Shown: positions 7,976 through 17,664, counted from the first letter of the stretch. The stretch is 64,000 bases of DNA from JANPCX01 sp050916095 (GCA_050916095.1 CP050901.1:2356001-2420000), one strand, 5' to 3'. Translations and numbers: made by a program. Notes: generated from the letters alone by a model not told the origin.

Positions 7976-9580
7976 TCAGGTGTTGACCGGTGCAGTCGCA
8001 GCGACGCTGGCAGTCTCGGGCGATACCCAGCGGTGCGGCAGCAACTCGTGCAGTCGGCTGTTGGGCCAGGTGGGCAGCTTGGTCAGCACGTCTTTGAGAT
8101 AGACCCACGCATCATGCCCATTGAGTTTGGCCGACTCGATCAACGTCATCAGCACTGCCGCGCGCTCGCCAGCTTGCTGGCTGCCCACAAAGAGCCAGTT
8201 CTTGCGCCCCAGCGCCAGCGGCCGGATCGCGTTTTCCACCGCGTTGTTGTCAATCGGGATGCGTGCATCGGCGAGGTGTAGGGTCAATGCCGCCCAGCGC
8301 TTGAGCGTGTAGTCCATCGCCTTGGCCGTCACGTCAGCATTCATGAGTTGCTGACGCTGGGTGAGTAACCAAGCCTTGAACTCTTGGAGCAGTGTTGTAC
8401 TGGTGTCTTGCCTGAGCTGATGTCGCTCCTGCAGGGTGAGTTGCGCCCCCTGGCGCTCCACGTCATACAGTTGCTGGATTCGATGGAGCGCCTCTTTGGC
8501 GATCTCGCTTTGGTTGAGCTTGTGGGCCTCGAAGAACTTTCTTCTGGCGTGGGCCCAGCATCCGGCCTCTTGTATTGGCTGTTGTTTGAACAAGGCTTTG
8601 TAGCCCGAGTAATCATCACAAACCAAGCTGCCTTGGAATCCCTCCAGCAGCGTGGCCGCATGCTGGCCTTGCCGACTGTTGCAGAACTCGTAAACCACGG
8701 CGCGTTCAGTTGCCTCCAAGTCGCTGCTACGGATGACCCAAGCGTAGGCGGTGTCTGTCTTGCCTGAGCCGGGCGCCAGCAGCTTGATCGGCGTCTCGTC
8801 GGCATGCAGCACGGCTTGGCTCAGCAGGTGGGATTTGATCGCTTGCGCCAAGGGCTGCAGCTGAACACCGCACTGCCCCACCCAACTGGCCATGCTGGAG
8901 CGCGCGATGAAGGCACCGCTCCTGCGGTAAATCTCTTCTTGGCGGTACAAAGGCAGGTGGTCATCATGTTTTGCAATGATGACCTGGGCCAGCAGCCCTG
9001 GCGCGGGAATGCCTTTGTCGATGATCTGGGCGGGCATGGGTGCCGCCAGCACGGTGTTGCAGCAAACGCATGCGTACTTGCCACGAATGTGACGGTGAAC
9101 AAAGAATTGGGCCGGGACGCAATCGAGTTGTTCGCTGATGTCTTGGCCAATGCGCTTCAAGGGATGCCCTGCACTGCACAAGGCGGGCTCGATCTCGTAG
9201 TGGTGCTCAATGCGCTCGAGTTGGCTGGGCAGAGCCTGACGTTTGGCTTGGCGTTTGATGCGGCTGGGCCCTGGGGTGCGGGCCTCATCTTCGGCGCGGT
9301 CTTCGGCTTTGGATTCTTCAACGAGAAGCTGTTCGGTTTTTGCATCGAACAACTGAGTTTGAGGATTGCCGCCTTGTGCGTCCAGGCTCTCGCTGCTTTT
9401 ACCAAAGCGCCACTGCTTCAAGCGGGTCAGCTCGAAGTTCAGCGCGGCGTTCTTGGTGTGCTCAAACTTCAACTGGATTTGCAGTCGCTCAATGAGTTCC
9501 CGTGCGTACTGTGCGGCTGCAGTGTCTCCGAGGGCTTGCAGCTGGGCTTTTATTGATGCGGGATCAACGTCTTTGAGCAT
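7976..9580 (-). CDS. tnpC: IS66 transposase TnpC (copy 2)
   Basis: Same as copy 1 TnpC except for Leu in SSDLEATE. All catalytic residues are present. Confidence 0.92.
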   Translation of the reverse strand: MLKDVDPASIKAQLQALGDTAAAQYARELIERLQIQLKFEHTKNAALNFELTRLKQWRFGKSSESLDAQGGNPQTQLFDAKTEQLLVEESKAEDRAEDEARTPGPSRIKRQAKRQALPSQLERIEHHYEIEPALCSAGHPLKRIGQDISEQLDCVPAQFFVHRHIRGKYACVCCNTVLAAPMPAQIIDKGIPAPGLLAQVIIAKHDDHLPLYRQEEIYRRSGAFIARSSMASWVGQCGVQLQPLAQAIKSHLLSQAVLHADETPIKLLAPGSGKTDTAYAWVIRSSDLEATERAVVYEFCNSRQGQHAATLLEGFQGSLVCDDYSGYKALFKQQPIQEAGCWAHARRKFFEAHKLNQSEIAKEALHRIQQLYDVERQGAQLTLQERHQLRQDTSTTLLQEFKAWLLTQRQQLMNADVTAKAMDYTLKRWAALTLHLADARIPIDNNAVENAIRPLALGRKNWLFVGSQQAGERAAVLMTLIESAKLNGHDAWVYLKDVLTKLPTWPNSRLHELLPHRWVSPETASVAATAPVNT

Positions 9581-9652
9581 GTGCGCATCTTGCCTCGCGC
9601 GCACGCGCGAGGCAAGACGGGAGATACACGCATTGACCAACCATCACAGCGT

Positions 9653-9991
9653 TCACACCACGGTGACGGCCTGCACCGCGCCCAGGTGCAACCACGGCGC
9701 ACCGGCAACCAGCCAATCCCACTGCGCGGCGGTGATTTGAACATGAGCAGCTTCATCTTGCGGCCAGATGAATCGAGCCCGACTGCTCAAGCGGCGCGTG
9801 CACAGCCACAGGCCAGAGCCGTCCATCAGCAGCACCTTCAAGCGGCTGGCACTGCGGTTGGCAAACACATACGCGGTATGGGGCTGCGCACCGGCTTCAA
9901 AGCTGTGCACCACGCGGGCCAGCAAGGTGTCCATGCCCGCGCGCAGGTCTGCTGCGCCGCAGGCCAGATAGATGGCGTCGATGCGCATCAT
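9653..9991 (-). CDS. tnpB: IS66 TnpB (copy 2)
   Basis: Identical in sequence to copy 1 TnpB; intact. Confidence 0.9.
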   Translation of the reverse strand: MMRIDAIYLACGAADLRAGMDTLLARVVHSFEAGAQPHTAYVFANRSASRLKVLLMDGSGLWLCTRRLSSRARFIWPQDEAAHVQITAAQWDWLVAGAPWLHLGAVQAVTVV

Positions 9992-10464
9992 GATGCGGCC
10001 ATCGACTTGAGCCAGGCCGCCAATTCGTGCCCGTGATCCACAGGCCAGTGCAGCACCACACCAGCGCCTGGACCTGCGCCTGCCACCACGCACTCAATGC
10101 GCACGCTGGCGGGGTTGGGATTGGTTTGTGCCACGGCGCAGGAATGTGCCGCGTTGGCAGCCGCACTGCTGACCGCTTGCACCGGGCCCACCGGGTTACT
10201 TCGAACGGCCACAAACCCCTTGGGTTTGAGGGCAACATCAGCGGTTGCGCCGACTGCGGCATGGGCTGCCGAGACGGTCAAATGCGACTGGCCCTGGCCC
10301 AGCCTTTGCCGCCAGCGCCCCTCATAAGTGACCCACCCCATCAGCAGCTTTGCATCCATCCCGTGGGCCTGCGCCCACGCAGCAATGCTTTTGCCGGACT
10401 GCCTCCACTGCTGAACCACGTCCAGTTGTCGCCTGATCTTGTCTTGCCATCCCACCGCTGCCAT
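9988..10464 (-). CDS. tnpA: IS66 TnpA (copy 2)
   Basis: Intact 158-residue TnpA. The leader has one extra A before the ATG, so an in-frame upstream ATG (10488) appears that is absent from short-form copies. The better-placed GGGGCGG still favours 10464. Confidence 0.88.
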   Translation of the reverse strand: MAAVGWQDKIRRQLDVVQQWRQSGKSIAAWAQAHGMDAKLLMGWVTYEGRWRQRLGQGQSHLTVSAAHAAVGATADVALKPKGFVAVRSNPVGPVQAVSSAAANAAHSCAVAQTNPNPASVRIECVVAGAGPGAGVVLHWPVDHGHELAAWLKSMAAS

Positions 10465-10734
10465 TTGCCGCCCCTTCGCTGTTGTCAAAACAGCAACCTT
10501 CGCAGCCTTCTATGCCTTTGCATAGGGTGGGGTTTGCCGGACGCTTACTGTGTGGCGGGGTGGCTGGCTTGCTGTTCCCTTCAACGTACCACGTCGTTCT
10601 CGTCGTCAAGGTCTGCGCGCCCTGCCCTGCGGTTGGTCGCTTGCGTCCTGGCGGCCGTCTTCGAACCCTGACCACTGCGCTGCGCCGTGTTGGTGACGGT
10701 CTCGGGCAATCCCGCCCGATTCACGGAGCCGACG

Positions 10735-11244
10735 ATGGCGCACGATCTCTTCTCTTTCGATTCTTCCGTTCTCCTGGTCCGCGATGTCGCGGGCGATTAC
10801 CGGCCGGCCGATGCCGACGAGGTGCTGCAGGCCGCGCAGCGGCTGCTGCGGCAGCAACTGCGTGGGCGCGAGGTGCTGTCGTCACCGCAGGTGGTGCGCG
10901 ACTTCCTGCGGGTCAAGCTCGGGGCGCTGGAGCACGAGGTGTTCGCGGTGTTGATGCTGGATGCGCAACACCGGCTGATCGAGTACGTCGAGCTGTTTCG
11001 CGGCACGGTGAGCCAGACATCGGTCTATCCGCGCGAGGTGGTCAAGGAGTCGCTGGCGCGCAATGCGGCGGCGCTGGTCCTGGTGCACAACCATCCATCG
11101 GGTGTAGCGGAGCCGTCGCGGGCCGATGAGCATCTGACGCAGACGCTGAAAGCGGCCCTGTCGCTGGTGGACGTGCGGGTGCTGGATCATCTGATCGTGG
11201 CGGGCAGCGACGTGCTTTCATTTGCCGAGCGCGGTCTGCTCTGA
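10735..11244 (+). CDS. radC: RadC-family JAB/MPN-domain protein (arm A)
   Basis: 169 residues, C-terminal RadC domain only, as is usual for copies on mobile elements. The JAMM metal motif HNHPSGVAEPSRAD is complete, as is the preceding EYVELFRGT segment. ATG 10735 has GGAG 7-8 nt upstream; an ATG at 10687 has no comparable site. The cellular role of RadC-like proteins is not established; they are frequent passengers of ICEs and plasmids. A Rho-independent terminator follows at once. Confidence 0.9.
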   Translation: MAHDLFSFDSSVLLVRDVAGDYRPADADEVLQAAQRLLRQQLRGREVLSSPQVVRDFLRVKLGALEHEVFAVLMLDAQHRLIEYVELFRGTVSQTSVYPREVVKESLARNAAALVLVHNHPSGVAEPSRADEHLTQTLKAALSLVDVRVLDHLIVAGSDVLSFAERGLL

Positions 11245-11248
11245 CCGA

Positions 11249-11268
11249 GGGGGCACCGCCCCCTTTTT
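11249..11268 (+). terminator. Rho-independent terminator after radC (arm A)
   Basis: GGGGGC-ACC-GCCCCC followed by five T, starting 5 nt past the radC stop. Confidence 0.8.
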
Positions 11269-11865
11269 GCTTCGCCCTTGCGTGGCTGCGCTCTGCGCTT
11301 GTCTCCAGGGGTCGGCCTGCGGCACACCCCGCCGCGCAGGCTTGGCGCCCCGGGATACCGCCGAACAGGCTGCGCCTGATCGGCCCGAGCTCAGGGTCGT
11401 TCGCGCTTCGCGCTTGTTCACCTCCAGCCAGGCATGCCTCCGGCATGCAGAGGCGCTCGCCGCGCGGCAGTGGGTTCGTCGCTCCACTGGGCGCCGTGCC
11501 GGTGACATCGGCGTTCCGTCTTCCATTCCTTCATCGCTGATCCCGCGACCGTCGCCGGCGCTGCCGGGCCGTCAAGGCGCGCAGGGCCGTGTCCTCGCCT
11601 GCGGCTGCGGGCCGCACCCACCCTGCGCTTCTCTCCTTGACGGCCCGTCCCCGCCGTCCCGGTTCTTCGCGGGCGATGAACTCAGGAAAGACGGTCATTC
11701 ACGGCGATCACGGCGACCGGCCCAGGTCACCGCGCCGAACCCACCGAAGCCCACACCAGGCTCCGAATCTTGGAATCCGGTCGGCTTTCAAAACCACCAG
11801 GAGCGTGCCTATGCAGACATCGAAGCCATGAATCCACGACGAATTTTTGTTTCCTGCGTTTGTTC
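11269..11865. other. Non-coding island segment between radC and IS66 copy 3
   Basis: About 600 bp without a convincing gene. It holds a perfect 13-bp inverted repeat, CGGGCCGTCAAGG at 11565-11577 and its complement at 11635-11647, enclosing 57 nt that can themselves fold. Its right end holds the parB leader: CCAGGAG before ATGCAGACATCG (11811), and a second ATG at 11828 that starts the leader ORF interrupted by IS66 copy 3. Confidence 0.6.
11828..11865 (+). pseudogene. Leader ORF of parB, split by IS66 copy 3 (arm A)
   Basis: Removing IS66 and one copy of its target duplication joins 11828-11865 to 14485-14524. The result is a 25-codon ORF (MNPRRIFVSC..., ending QELSP) whose TGA overlaps the parB ATG as ATGA. 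The exact 4-nt overlap after reconstruction suggests a translationally coupled leader, but no protein evidence is possible from sequence. Confidence 0.4.
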
Positions 11866-11949
11866 GTAAGCGTCCGGCAAACCCCACCCTATGCAAAGGC
11901 ATAGAAGGCTGCGAAGGTTGCTGTTTTGACAACAGCGAAGGGGCGGCAA

Positions 11950-12426
11950 ATGGCAGCGGTGGGATGGCAAGACAAGATCAGGCGACAACTGGACGTGGTT
12001 CAGCAGTGGAGGCAGTCCGGCAAAAGCATTGCTGCGTGGGCGCAGGCCCACGGGATGGATGCAAAGCTGCTGATGGGGTGGGTCACTTATGAGGGGCGCT
12101 GGCGGCAAAGGCTGGGCCAGGGCCAGTCGCATTTGACCGTCTCGGCAGCCCATGCCGCAGTCGGCGCAACCGCTGATGTTGCCCTCAAACCCAAGGGGTT
12201 TGTGGCCGTTCGAAGTAACCCGGTGGGCCCGGTGCAAGCGGTCAGCAGTGCGGCTGCCAACGCGGCACATTCCTGCGCCGTGGCACAAACCAATCCCAAC
12301 CCCGCCAGCGTGCGCATTGAGTGCGTGGTGGCAGGCGCAGGTCCAGGCGCTGGTGTGGTGCTGCACTGGCCTGTGGATCACGGGCACGAATTGGCGGCCT
12401 GGCTCAAGTCGATGGCCGCATCATGA
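11950..12426 (+). CDS. tnpA: IS66 TnpA (copy 3)
   Basis: Intact, 158 residues; long-form leader. Confidence 0.88.
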   Translation: MAAVGWQDKIRRQLDVVQQWRQSGKSIAAWAQAHGMDAKLLMGWVTYEGRWRQRLGQGQSHLTVSAAHAAVGATADVALKPKGFVAVRSNPVGPVQAVSSAAANAAHSCAVAQTNPNPASVRIECVVAGAGPGAGVVLHWPVDHGHELAAWLKSMAAS

Positions 12427-12761
12427 TGCGCATCGACGCCATCTATCTGGCCTGCGGCGCAGCAGACCTGCGCGCGGGCATGGACACCTTGCTGGCCCGC
12501 GTGGTGCACAGCTTTGAAGCCGGTGCGCAGCCCCATACCGCGTATGTGTTTGCCAACCGCAGTGCCAGCCGCTTGAAGGTGCTGCTGATGGACGGCTCTG
12601 GCCTGTGGCTGTGCACGCGCCGCTTGAGCAGTCGGGCTCGATTCATCTGGCCGCAAGATGAAGCTGCTCATGTTCAAATCACCGCCGCGCAGTGGGATTG
12701 GCTGGTTGCCGGTGCGCCGTGGTTGCACCTGGGCGCGGTGCAGGCCGTCACCGTGGTGTGA
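12423..12761 (+). CDS. tnpB: IS66 TnpB (copy 3)
   Basis: Intact; ATG overlaps the tnpA stop. Confidence 0.9.
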   Translation: MMRIDAIYLACGAADLRAGMDTLLARVVHSFEAGAQPHTAYVFANRSASRLKVLLMDGSGLWLCTRRLSSRARFIWPQDEAAHVQITAAQWDWLVAGAPWLHLGAVQAVTVV

Positions 12762-12833
12762 ACGCTGTGATGGTTGGTCAATGCGTGTATCTCCCGTCTT
12801 GCCTCGCGCGTGCGCGCGAGGCAAGATGCGCAC

Positions 12834-14438
12834 ATGCTCAAAGACGTTGATCCCGCATCAATAAAAGCCCAGCTGCAAGCCCTCGGAGACACTGCAGCCG
12901 CACAGTACGCACGGGAACTCATTGAGCGACTGCAAATCCAGTTGAAGTTTGAGCACACCAAGAACGCCGCGCTGAACTTCGAGCTGACCCGCTTGAAGCA
13001 GTGGCGCTTTGGTAAAAGCAGCGAGAGCCTGGACGCACAAGGCGGCAATCCTCAAACTCAGTTGTTCGATGCAAAAACCGAACAGCTTCTCGTTGAAGAA
13101 TCCAAAGCCGAAGACCGCGCCGAAGATGAGGCCCGCACCCCAGGGCCCAGCCGCATCAAACGCCAAGCCAAACGTCAGGCTCTGCCCAGCCAACTCGAGC
13201 GCATTGAGCACCACTACGAGATCGAGCCCGCCTTGTGCAGTGCAGGGCATCCCTTGAAGCGCATTGGCCAAGACATCAGCGAACAACTCGATTGCGTCCC
13301 GGCCCAATTCTTTGTTCACCGTCACATTCGTGGCAAGTACGCATGCGTTTGCTGCAACACCGTGCTGGCGGCACCCATGCCCGCCCAGATCATCGACAAA
13401 GGCATTCCCGCGCCAGGGCTGCTGGCCCAGGTCATCATTGCAAAACATGATGACCACCTGCCTTTGTACCGCCAAGAAGAGATTTACCGCAGGAGCGGTG
13501 CCTTCATCGCGCGCTCCAGCATGGCCAGTTGGGTGGGGCAGTGCGGTGTTCAGCTGCAGCCCTTGGCGCAAGCGATCAAATCCCACCTGCTGAGCCAAGC
13601 CGTGCTGCATGCCGACGAGACGCCGATCAAGCTGCTGGCGCCCGGCTCAGGCAAGACAGACACCGCCTACGCTTGGGTCATCCGTAGCAGCGACTTGGAG
13701 GCAACTGAACGCGCCGTGGTTTACGAGTTCTGCAACAGTCGGCAAGGCCAGCATGCGGCCACGCTGCTGGAGGGATTCCAAGGCAGCTTGGTTTGTGATG
13801 ATTACTCGGGCTACAAAGCCTTGTTCAAACAACAGCCAATACAAGAGGCCGGATGCTGGGCCCACGCCAGAAGAAAGTTCTTCGAGGCCCACAAGCTCAA
13901 CCAAAGCGAGATCGCCAAAGAGGCGCTCCATCGAATCCAGCAACTGTATGACGTGGAGCGCCAGGGGGCGCAACTCACCCTGCAGGAGCGACATCAGCTC
14001 AGGCAAGACACCAGTACAACACTGCTCCAAGAGTTCAAGGCTTGGTTACTCACCCAGCGTCAGCAACTCATGAATGCTGACGTGACGGCCAAGGCGATGG
14101 ACTACACGCTCAAGCGCTGGGCGGCATTGACCCTACACCTCGCCGATGCACGCATCCCGATTGACAACAACGCGGTGGAAAACGCGATCCGGCCGCTGGC
14201 GCTGGGGCGCAAGAACTGGCTCTTTGTGGGCAGCCAGCAAGCTGGCGAGCGCGCGGCAGTGCTGATGACGTTGATCGAGTCGGCCAAACTCAATGGGCAT
14301 GATGCGTGGGTCTATCTCAAAGACGTGCTGACCAAGCTGCCCACCTGGCCCAACAGCCGACTGCACGAGTTGCTGCCGCACCGCTGGGTATCGCCCGAGA
14401 CTGCCAGCGTCGCTGCGACTGCACCGGTCAACACCTGA
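12834..14438 (+). CDS. tnpC: IS66 transposase TnpC (copy 3)
   Basis: Intact, 534 residues, with the consensus Leu in SSDLEATE. The hairpin lies at 12798-12825. Confidence 0.92.
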   Translation: MLKDVDPASIKAQLQALGDTAAAQYARELIERLQIQLKFEHTKNAALNFELTRLKQWRFGKSSESLDAQGGNPQTQLFDAKTEQLLVEESKAEDRAEDEARTPGPSRIKRQAKRQALPSQLERIEHHYEIEPALCSAGHPLKRIGQDISEQLDCVPAQFFVHRHIRGKYACVCCNTVLAAPMPAQIIDKGIPAPGLLAQVIIAKHDDHLPLYRQEEIYRRSGAFIARSSMASWVGQCGVQLQPLAQAIKSHLLSQAVLHADETPIKLLAPGSGKTDTAYAWVIRSSDLEATERAVVYEFCNSRQGQHAATLLEGFQGSLVCDDYSGYKALFKQQPIQEAGCWAHARRKFFEAHKLNQSEIAKEALHRIQQLYDVERQGAQLTLQERHQLRQDTSTTLLQEFKAWLLTQRQQLMNADVTAKAMDYTLKRWAALTLHLADARIPIDNNAVENAIRPLALGRKNWLFVGSQQAGERAAVLMTLIESAKLNGHDAWVYLKDVLTKLPTWPNSRLHELLPHRWVSPETASVAATAPVNT

Positions 14439-14520
14439 TCGTTGATTCGGTCAAGGTGGGTTCACCGAACGCATACGTTTGTTCTCTGTTCAACGTCCCA
14501 ATGGGACAGGAGTTGTCACC

Positions 14521-16597
14521 ATGAACACCGCTATCCTTCCAGAAACCCAGGCCCTTCACGCTGTCGTTGCGGCGGCTGCGATCACCACCGCTGCCGGAGC
14601 CGAAGAAGCAGGCACGAGCGCCGCCGTTGTCGTGCCCTATGAACTGCTGTTGATCCCTCTGTCGAAGCTGCGGCCATCGAGCCGCAACGTGCGCAAGAGC
14701 GGCGGCGCGTCGATTCCCGAACTGGCGGCGAGCATCGCCCGCGTCGGGCTGCTTCAAAACCTCACCGTGATCGCATCCGCCGATGGCGAGTATTTCGAGG
14801 TGGTCGCCGGCAAGCGGCGGCTGGCGGCCTTGAAGCTGCTCGCGAAGCGGCGCAGGCTGGACAAGCACCATCCTGTGCCCTGCCTGAAGGTGCCCGATGC
14901 GTCCGCGCGCACGGTGAGCCTGACCGAGAACGTGCAGCGCGAGGCCATGCACCCGGCCGACCAGTTCGAGGCCTTCGCCTCGCTGGTGGCCGAGGGTCGA
15001 CCGGTCGAGGACATCGCGGCCGACTTTGGCGTGACGCCGCTGGTGGTGCAGCGCCGCTTGAAGCTCGCCAACGTCTCGCCGCGACTGCTGGCGGACTACC
15101 GGGCCGATGGCGTGACGCTCGATCAGTTGATGGCGCTGGCCATCACCGACGACCACGCGGCGCAGGAAGCGGCGTTCTACGAGTCGCCGCACTGGCAGCG
15201 CAGCCCACAGGCGCTGCGCGATCACCTGACGCATGAAGAGATCGACGCGAGCCGCGATGCGCTGGCACGGTTCGTCGGTGCGGAGACCTACGCGGCGGCA
15301 GGCGGTGGCGTGCGCCGTGACCTGTTCTCGGATGAACAGCAAGGTGTGTATCTGACCGATGCGGGCCTGTTGGACACGCTGGCGCGCGCCAAGCTGGCCG
15401 CTGTTGCCGATACGGTGCAGGCCGAGGGCTGGGGCTGGGTGGAGGTGGCACCGCGCGCGACGGCTTCGGAACTGCACGCCTTCCAGCGGGCACGCCGCAC
15501 GCGGCGCAGTCCGACCAAGGCCGAGGCCAAGCGCATCGCCCAGCTGGAAGCCCAGCAGGCTGAATTGCAGGACCAGCTCGACGACGAGGACGCCGACCTG
15601 TCCGACGAGGAAGTTCAGGCACGCCATGAAGCTCTCGACCCGGCTGGGCAACGAGCTGGAGGCCATCGAGCAGACCCTGATGGTCTACGCGCCCGGCGTG
15701 GTGCCGATGGCCGGGGCCGTGGTGTCGGTCGATCACTTGGGCAGTGTCGTCATTCATCGCGGCTTGCTGCGCGAGGAACAGGCCAAGGCGATGAGGGCGC
15801 AGGAACGGCAAGAGGTCGGCGCGACGGTGGGCGCTTCCGGCTCGGCTGACGTCGTACCGGCCAAGGCCGGAATCTCGGAGAAGCTGGCAAAGCGGCTCAG
15901 CGCACATCGCACCGCCGCGCTGCAGGCCGAGGTCGCGCGGCATCCACAGGTGGCGCTGGTTGCAGTGGTCCACCGGCTGGCGCTGCGCGTCATCCTGGAT
16001 GCCTACGGCTCTGCCGATTCGCCGATCAACATCAGCGCTTCGCCGCAGGATGGGCTGGCGCTGCACGCCCCGGACATCACCGAAGCGCCGGCAGCGGTGG
16101 GCATGCGCGAGGTGCGCGAGGCATGGGCGGCACGCTTGCCGGAAGACCCGGATGCCTTGTTCGCCGACCTGCTGGCGCTCCCCCAGCAGGAACTGCTGTC
16201 GCTGCTGGCCGTGTGCGTGGCCGCGACGGTCGGTGCGGTGGTGTCCCGTGAGGACGAAGTGCCCGCCGCTGCGCTGGCGCAGGCGGTGAACCTGGACATG
16301 CATGACTGGTGGACGCCTACCGCTGCGGGCTACTTCGAGCATGTTTCAAAGGCCATGACGCTGGAGGCTGTGCAGGTGTTCGCACCCGATCAGGTGACAC
16401 GGCTGGCAAAGCTCAAGAAGGCCGAGATGGCCAGTGAGGCCGAACGGCTGGCGGTGGGCTCTGGATGGTTGCCGCTGATGTTCCGCACGCCGGGCACGCC
16501 AGCAGTGGCTGCGAGCGAGGTTCAGGCCGCGCCGCTGGCAGAGGCCAGCGGTAGCGCCGAAGTCGGAGAGGTCGAGGAAGCAGCGGCCGAGGCATGA
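14521..16597 (+). pseudogene. parB: ParB/Spo0J-like partition protein of the conjugative element (arm A, frameshifted)
   Basis: The N-terminal 200 residues form a ParB domain: LSKLRPSSRNVRKSGG, then the nucleotide-binding VVAGKRRLAALKLL, TENVQREAMHPADQFEAF and a helix-turn-helix VEDIAADFGVTPLVVQRRLKLA. A long Ala/Glu-rich C-terminus follows. In this arm an extra C at about 15641 shifts the frame after HEALD. Correcting it gives about 691 residues ending EEAAAEA at 16597. Arm B is intact at this base but broken elsewhere, so the ancestral gene was whole. ATG 14521 follows GGGACAGGAG. ParB-like proteins of this size accompany radC in Tn4371-like ICEs; partition, stabilisation or regulatory roles are possible. 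Confidence 0.82.
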
Positions 16598-16890
16598 AGA
16601 GAAGCCCCGGCCTTCGGGTCGGGACTTTGGATTCGAGCGCGACGCGAGCGGCAAGTGTGCCGCGCGCGTTTTCAGGTCAACGCCAAATCGGCGCTCCGGC
16701 GCTGGGGCGGAGCGGATCGTGGAACCACGGGTCCGCCATGTGGCAGCGCTCCTACGCTGCAGCCCGCCTCGCTGGGTTGGCCGCGCAGGCGCCTCGAATG
16801 AGCATCGATTGGTCTCCGACGCCGCTGCCCGCATGGGCGGAGATCGAGACGTCAATGCGTCCGATCCATTCCGAACCCCGATGCCCATGA
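16594..16890 (+). CDS. Candidate 98-residue ORF coupled to parB (arm A)
   Basis: The ATG overlaps the parB stop (ATGA) and the TGA overlaps the ATG of the next small gene (ATGA). This double coupling is the only argument for reality. The sequence is Ala/Ser/Arg-rich and not recognised. In arm B the same ends and length occur, but the middle is read in another frame because of two compensating indels, so one arm must be wrong. Confidence 0.35.
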   Translation: MKRSPGLRVGTLDSSATRAASVPRAFSGQRQIGAPALGRSGSWNHGSAMWQRSYAAARLAGLAAQAPRMSIDWSPTPLPAWAEIETSMRPIHSEPRCP

Positions 16891-17012
16891 ACCAGCAAGC
16901 CGTCAGCGAACTCTTCTTTGAAGAAACCTACTGCGTCCCGGCGGAACAGACCGCGCGGTCGCTTTTTCGCGCGGCTGCCGCACGGCATCGCGTACGCGCC
17001 GACGCTCGTTGA
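16887..17012 (+). pseudogene. Small island protein, frameshifted and cut by IS66 copy 4 (arm A)
   Basis: Starts MNQQAVSELFFEETYCVPAE. An extra T in the T-run near 16968 diverts the frame to a stop at 17012. Arm B reads on with SLFARLPHGIAYAPTLVECL to the IS66 border. Not recognised beyond being a typical small ICE protein. Confidence 0.55.
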
Positions 17013-17190
17013 GTGCCTGGCAACGGGCTACCTCATCGCCGTGGTCGAGTCGATCTGCATCCGCGAAATGCAGCGTCACGTCGATCCGCTGACGGAGGTG
17101 GTGGTCGGTAAGCGTCCGGCAAACCCCACCCTATGCAAAGGCATAGAAGGCTGCGAAGGTTGCTGTTTTGACAACAGCGAAGGGGCGGCA

Positions 17191-17664
17191 ATGGCAGCGG
17201 TGGGATGGCAAGACAAGATCAGGCGACAACTGGACGTGGTTCAGCAGTGGAGGCAGTCCGGCAAAAGCATTGCTGCGTGGGCGCAGGCCCACGGGATGGA
17301 TGCAAAGCTGCTGATGGGGTGGGTCACTTATGAGGGGCGCTGGCGGCAAAGGCTGGGCCAGGGCCAGTCGCATTTGACCGTCTCGGCAGCCCATGCCGCA
17401 GTCGGCGCAACCGCTGATGTTGCCCTCAAACCCAAGGGGTTTGTGGCCGTTCGAAGTAACCGGTGGGCCCGGTGCAAGCGGTCAGCAGTGCGGCTGCCAA
17501 CGCGGCACATTCCTGCGCCGTGGCACAAACCAATCCCAACCCCGCCAGCGTGCGCATTGAGTGTGGTGGCAGGCGCAGGTCCAGGCGCTGGTGTGGTGCT
17601 GCACTGGCCTGTGGATCACGGGCACGAATTGGCGGCCTGGCTCAAGTCGATGGCCGCATCATGA
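17191..17664 (+). CDS. tnpA: IS66 TnpA (copy 4), with an internal out-of-frame stretch
   Basis: One base is missing near 17461 and two near 17563. Between them about 33 codons are read in the wrong frame (RWARCKRSAVRL...), after which the normal frame resumes at VVAGAGPGAG. The ORF stays open at 157 codons but the protein is probably defective, unless these are sequencing errors. Copy 7 in arm B is normal. Confidence 0.7.
   Translation: MAAVGWQDKIRRQLDVVQQWRQSGKSIAAWAQAHGMDAKLLMGWVTYEGRWRQRLGQGQSHLTVSAAHAAVGATADVALKPKGFVAVRSNRWARCKRSAVRLPTRHIPAPWHKPIPTPPACALSVVAGAGPGAGVVLHWPVDHGHELAAWLKSMAAS

Larger units (their letters stand above)
7938..10548 (-). mobile_element. IS66-family element, copy 2 (complete, with target duplication)
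   Basis: 2,611 bp, flanked on both sides by TGTGTGGC (7930-7937 and 10549-10556), so it is an original insertion. It has the long tnpA-leader form (GGCAAATGG). Its right flank and this marker reappear at copy 5, which makes it one parent of the tandem duplication. Confidence 0.95.
11866..14476 (+). mobile_element. IS66-family element, copy 3 (complete, with target duplication)
   Basis: 2,611 bp, flanked by GTTTGTTC on both sides (11858-11865 and 14477-14484). It is inserted in the parB leader, separating the radC-side sequence from the parB ribosome-binding site. Long-form tnpA leader. Confidence 0.95.

Noticed and set aside
14428..15666. 412-codon open frame opposite parB (and a 545-codon one in arm B)
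   Set aside because: Antisense shadows of the ParB domain, which has clear motifs on the plus strand.
16918..17664. A 248-codon gene starting in the island and ending with TnpA
   Set aside because: It is open only because the IS66 left end lacks stops in this frame; the real starts are the truncated island gene and tnpA ATG 17191.
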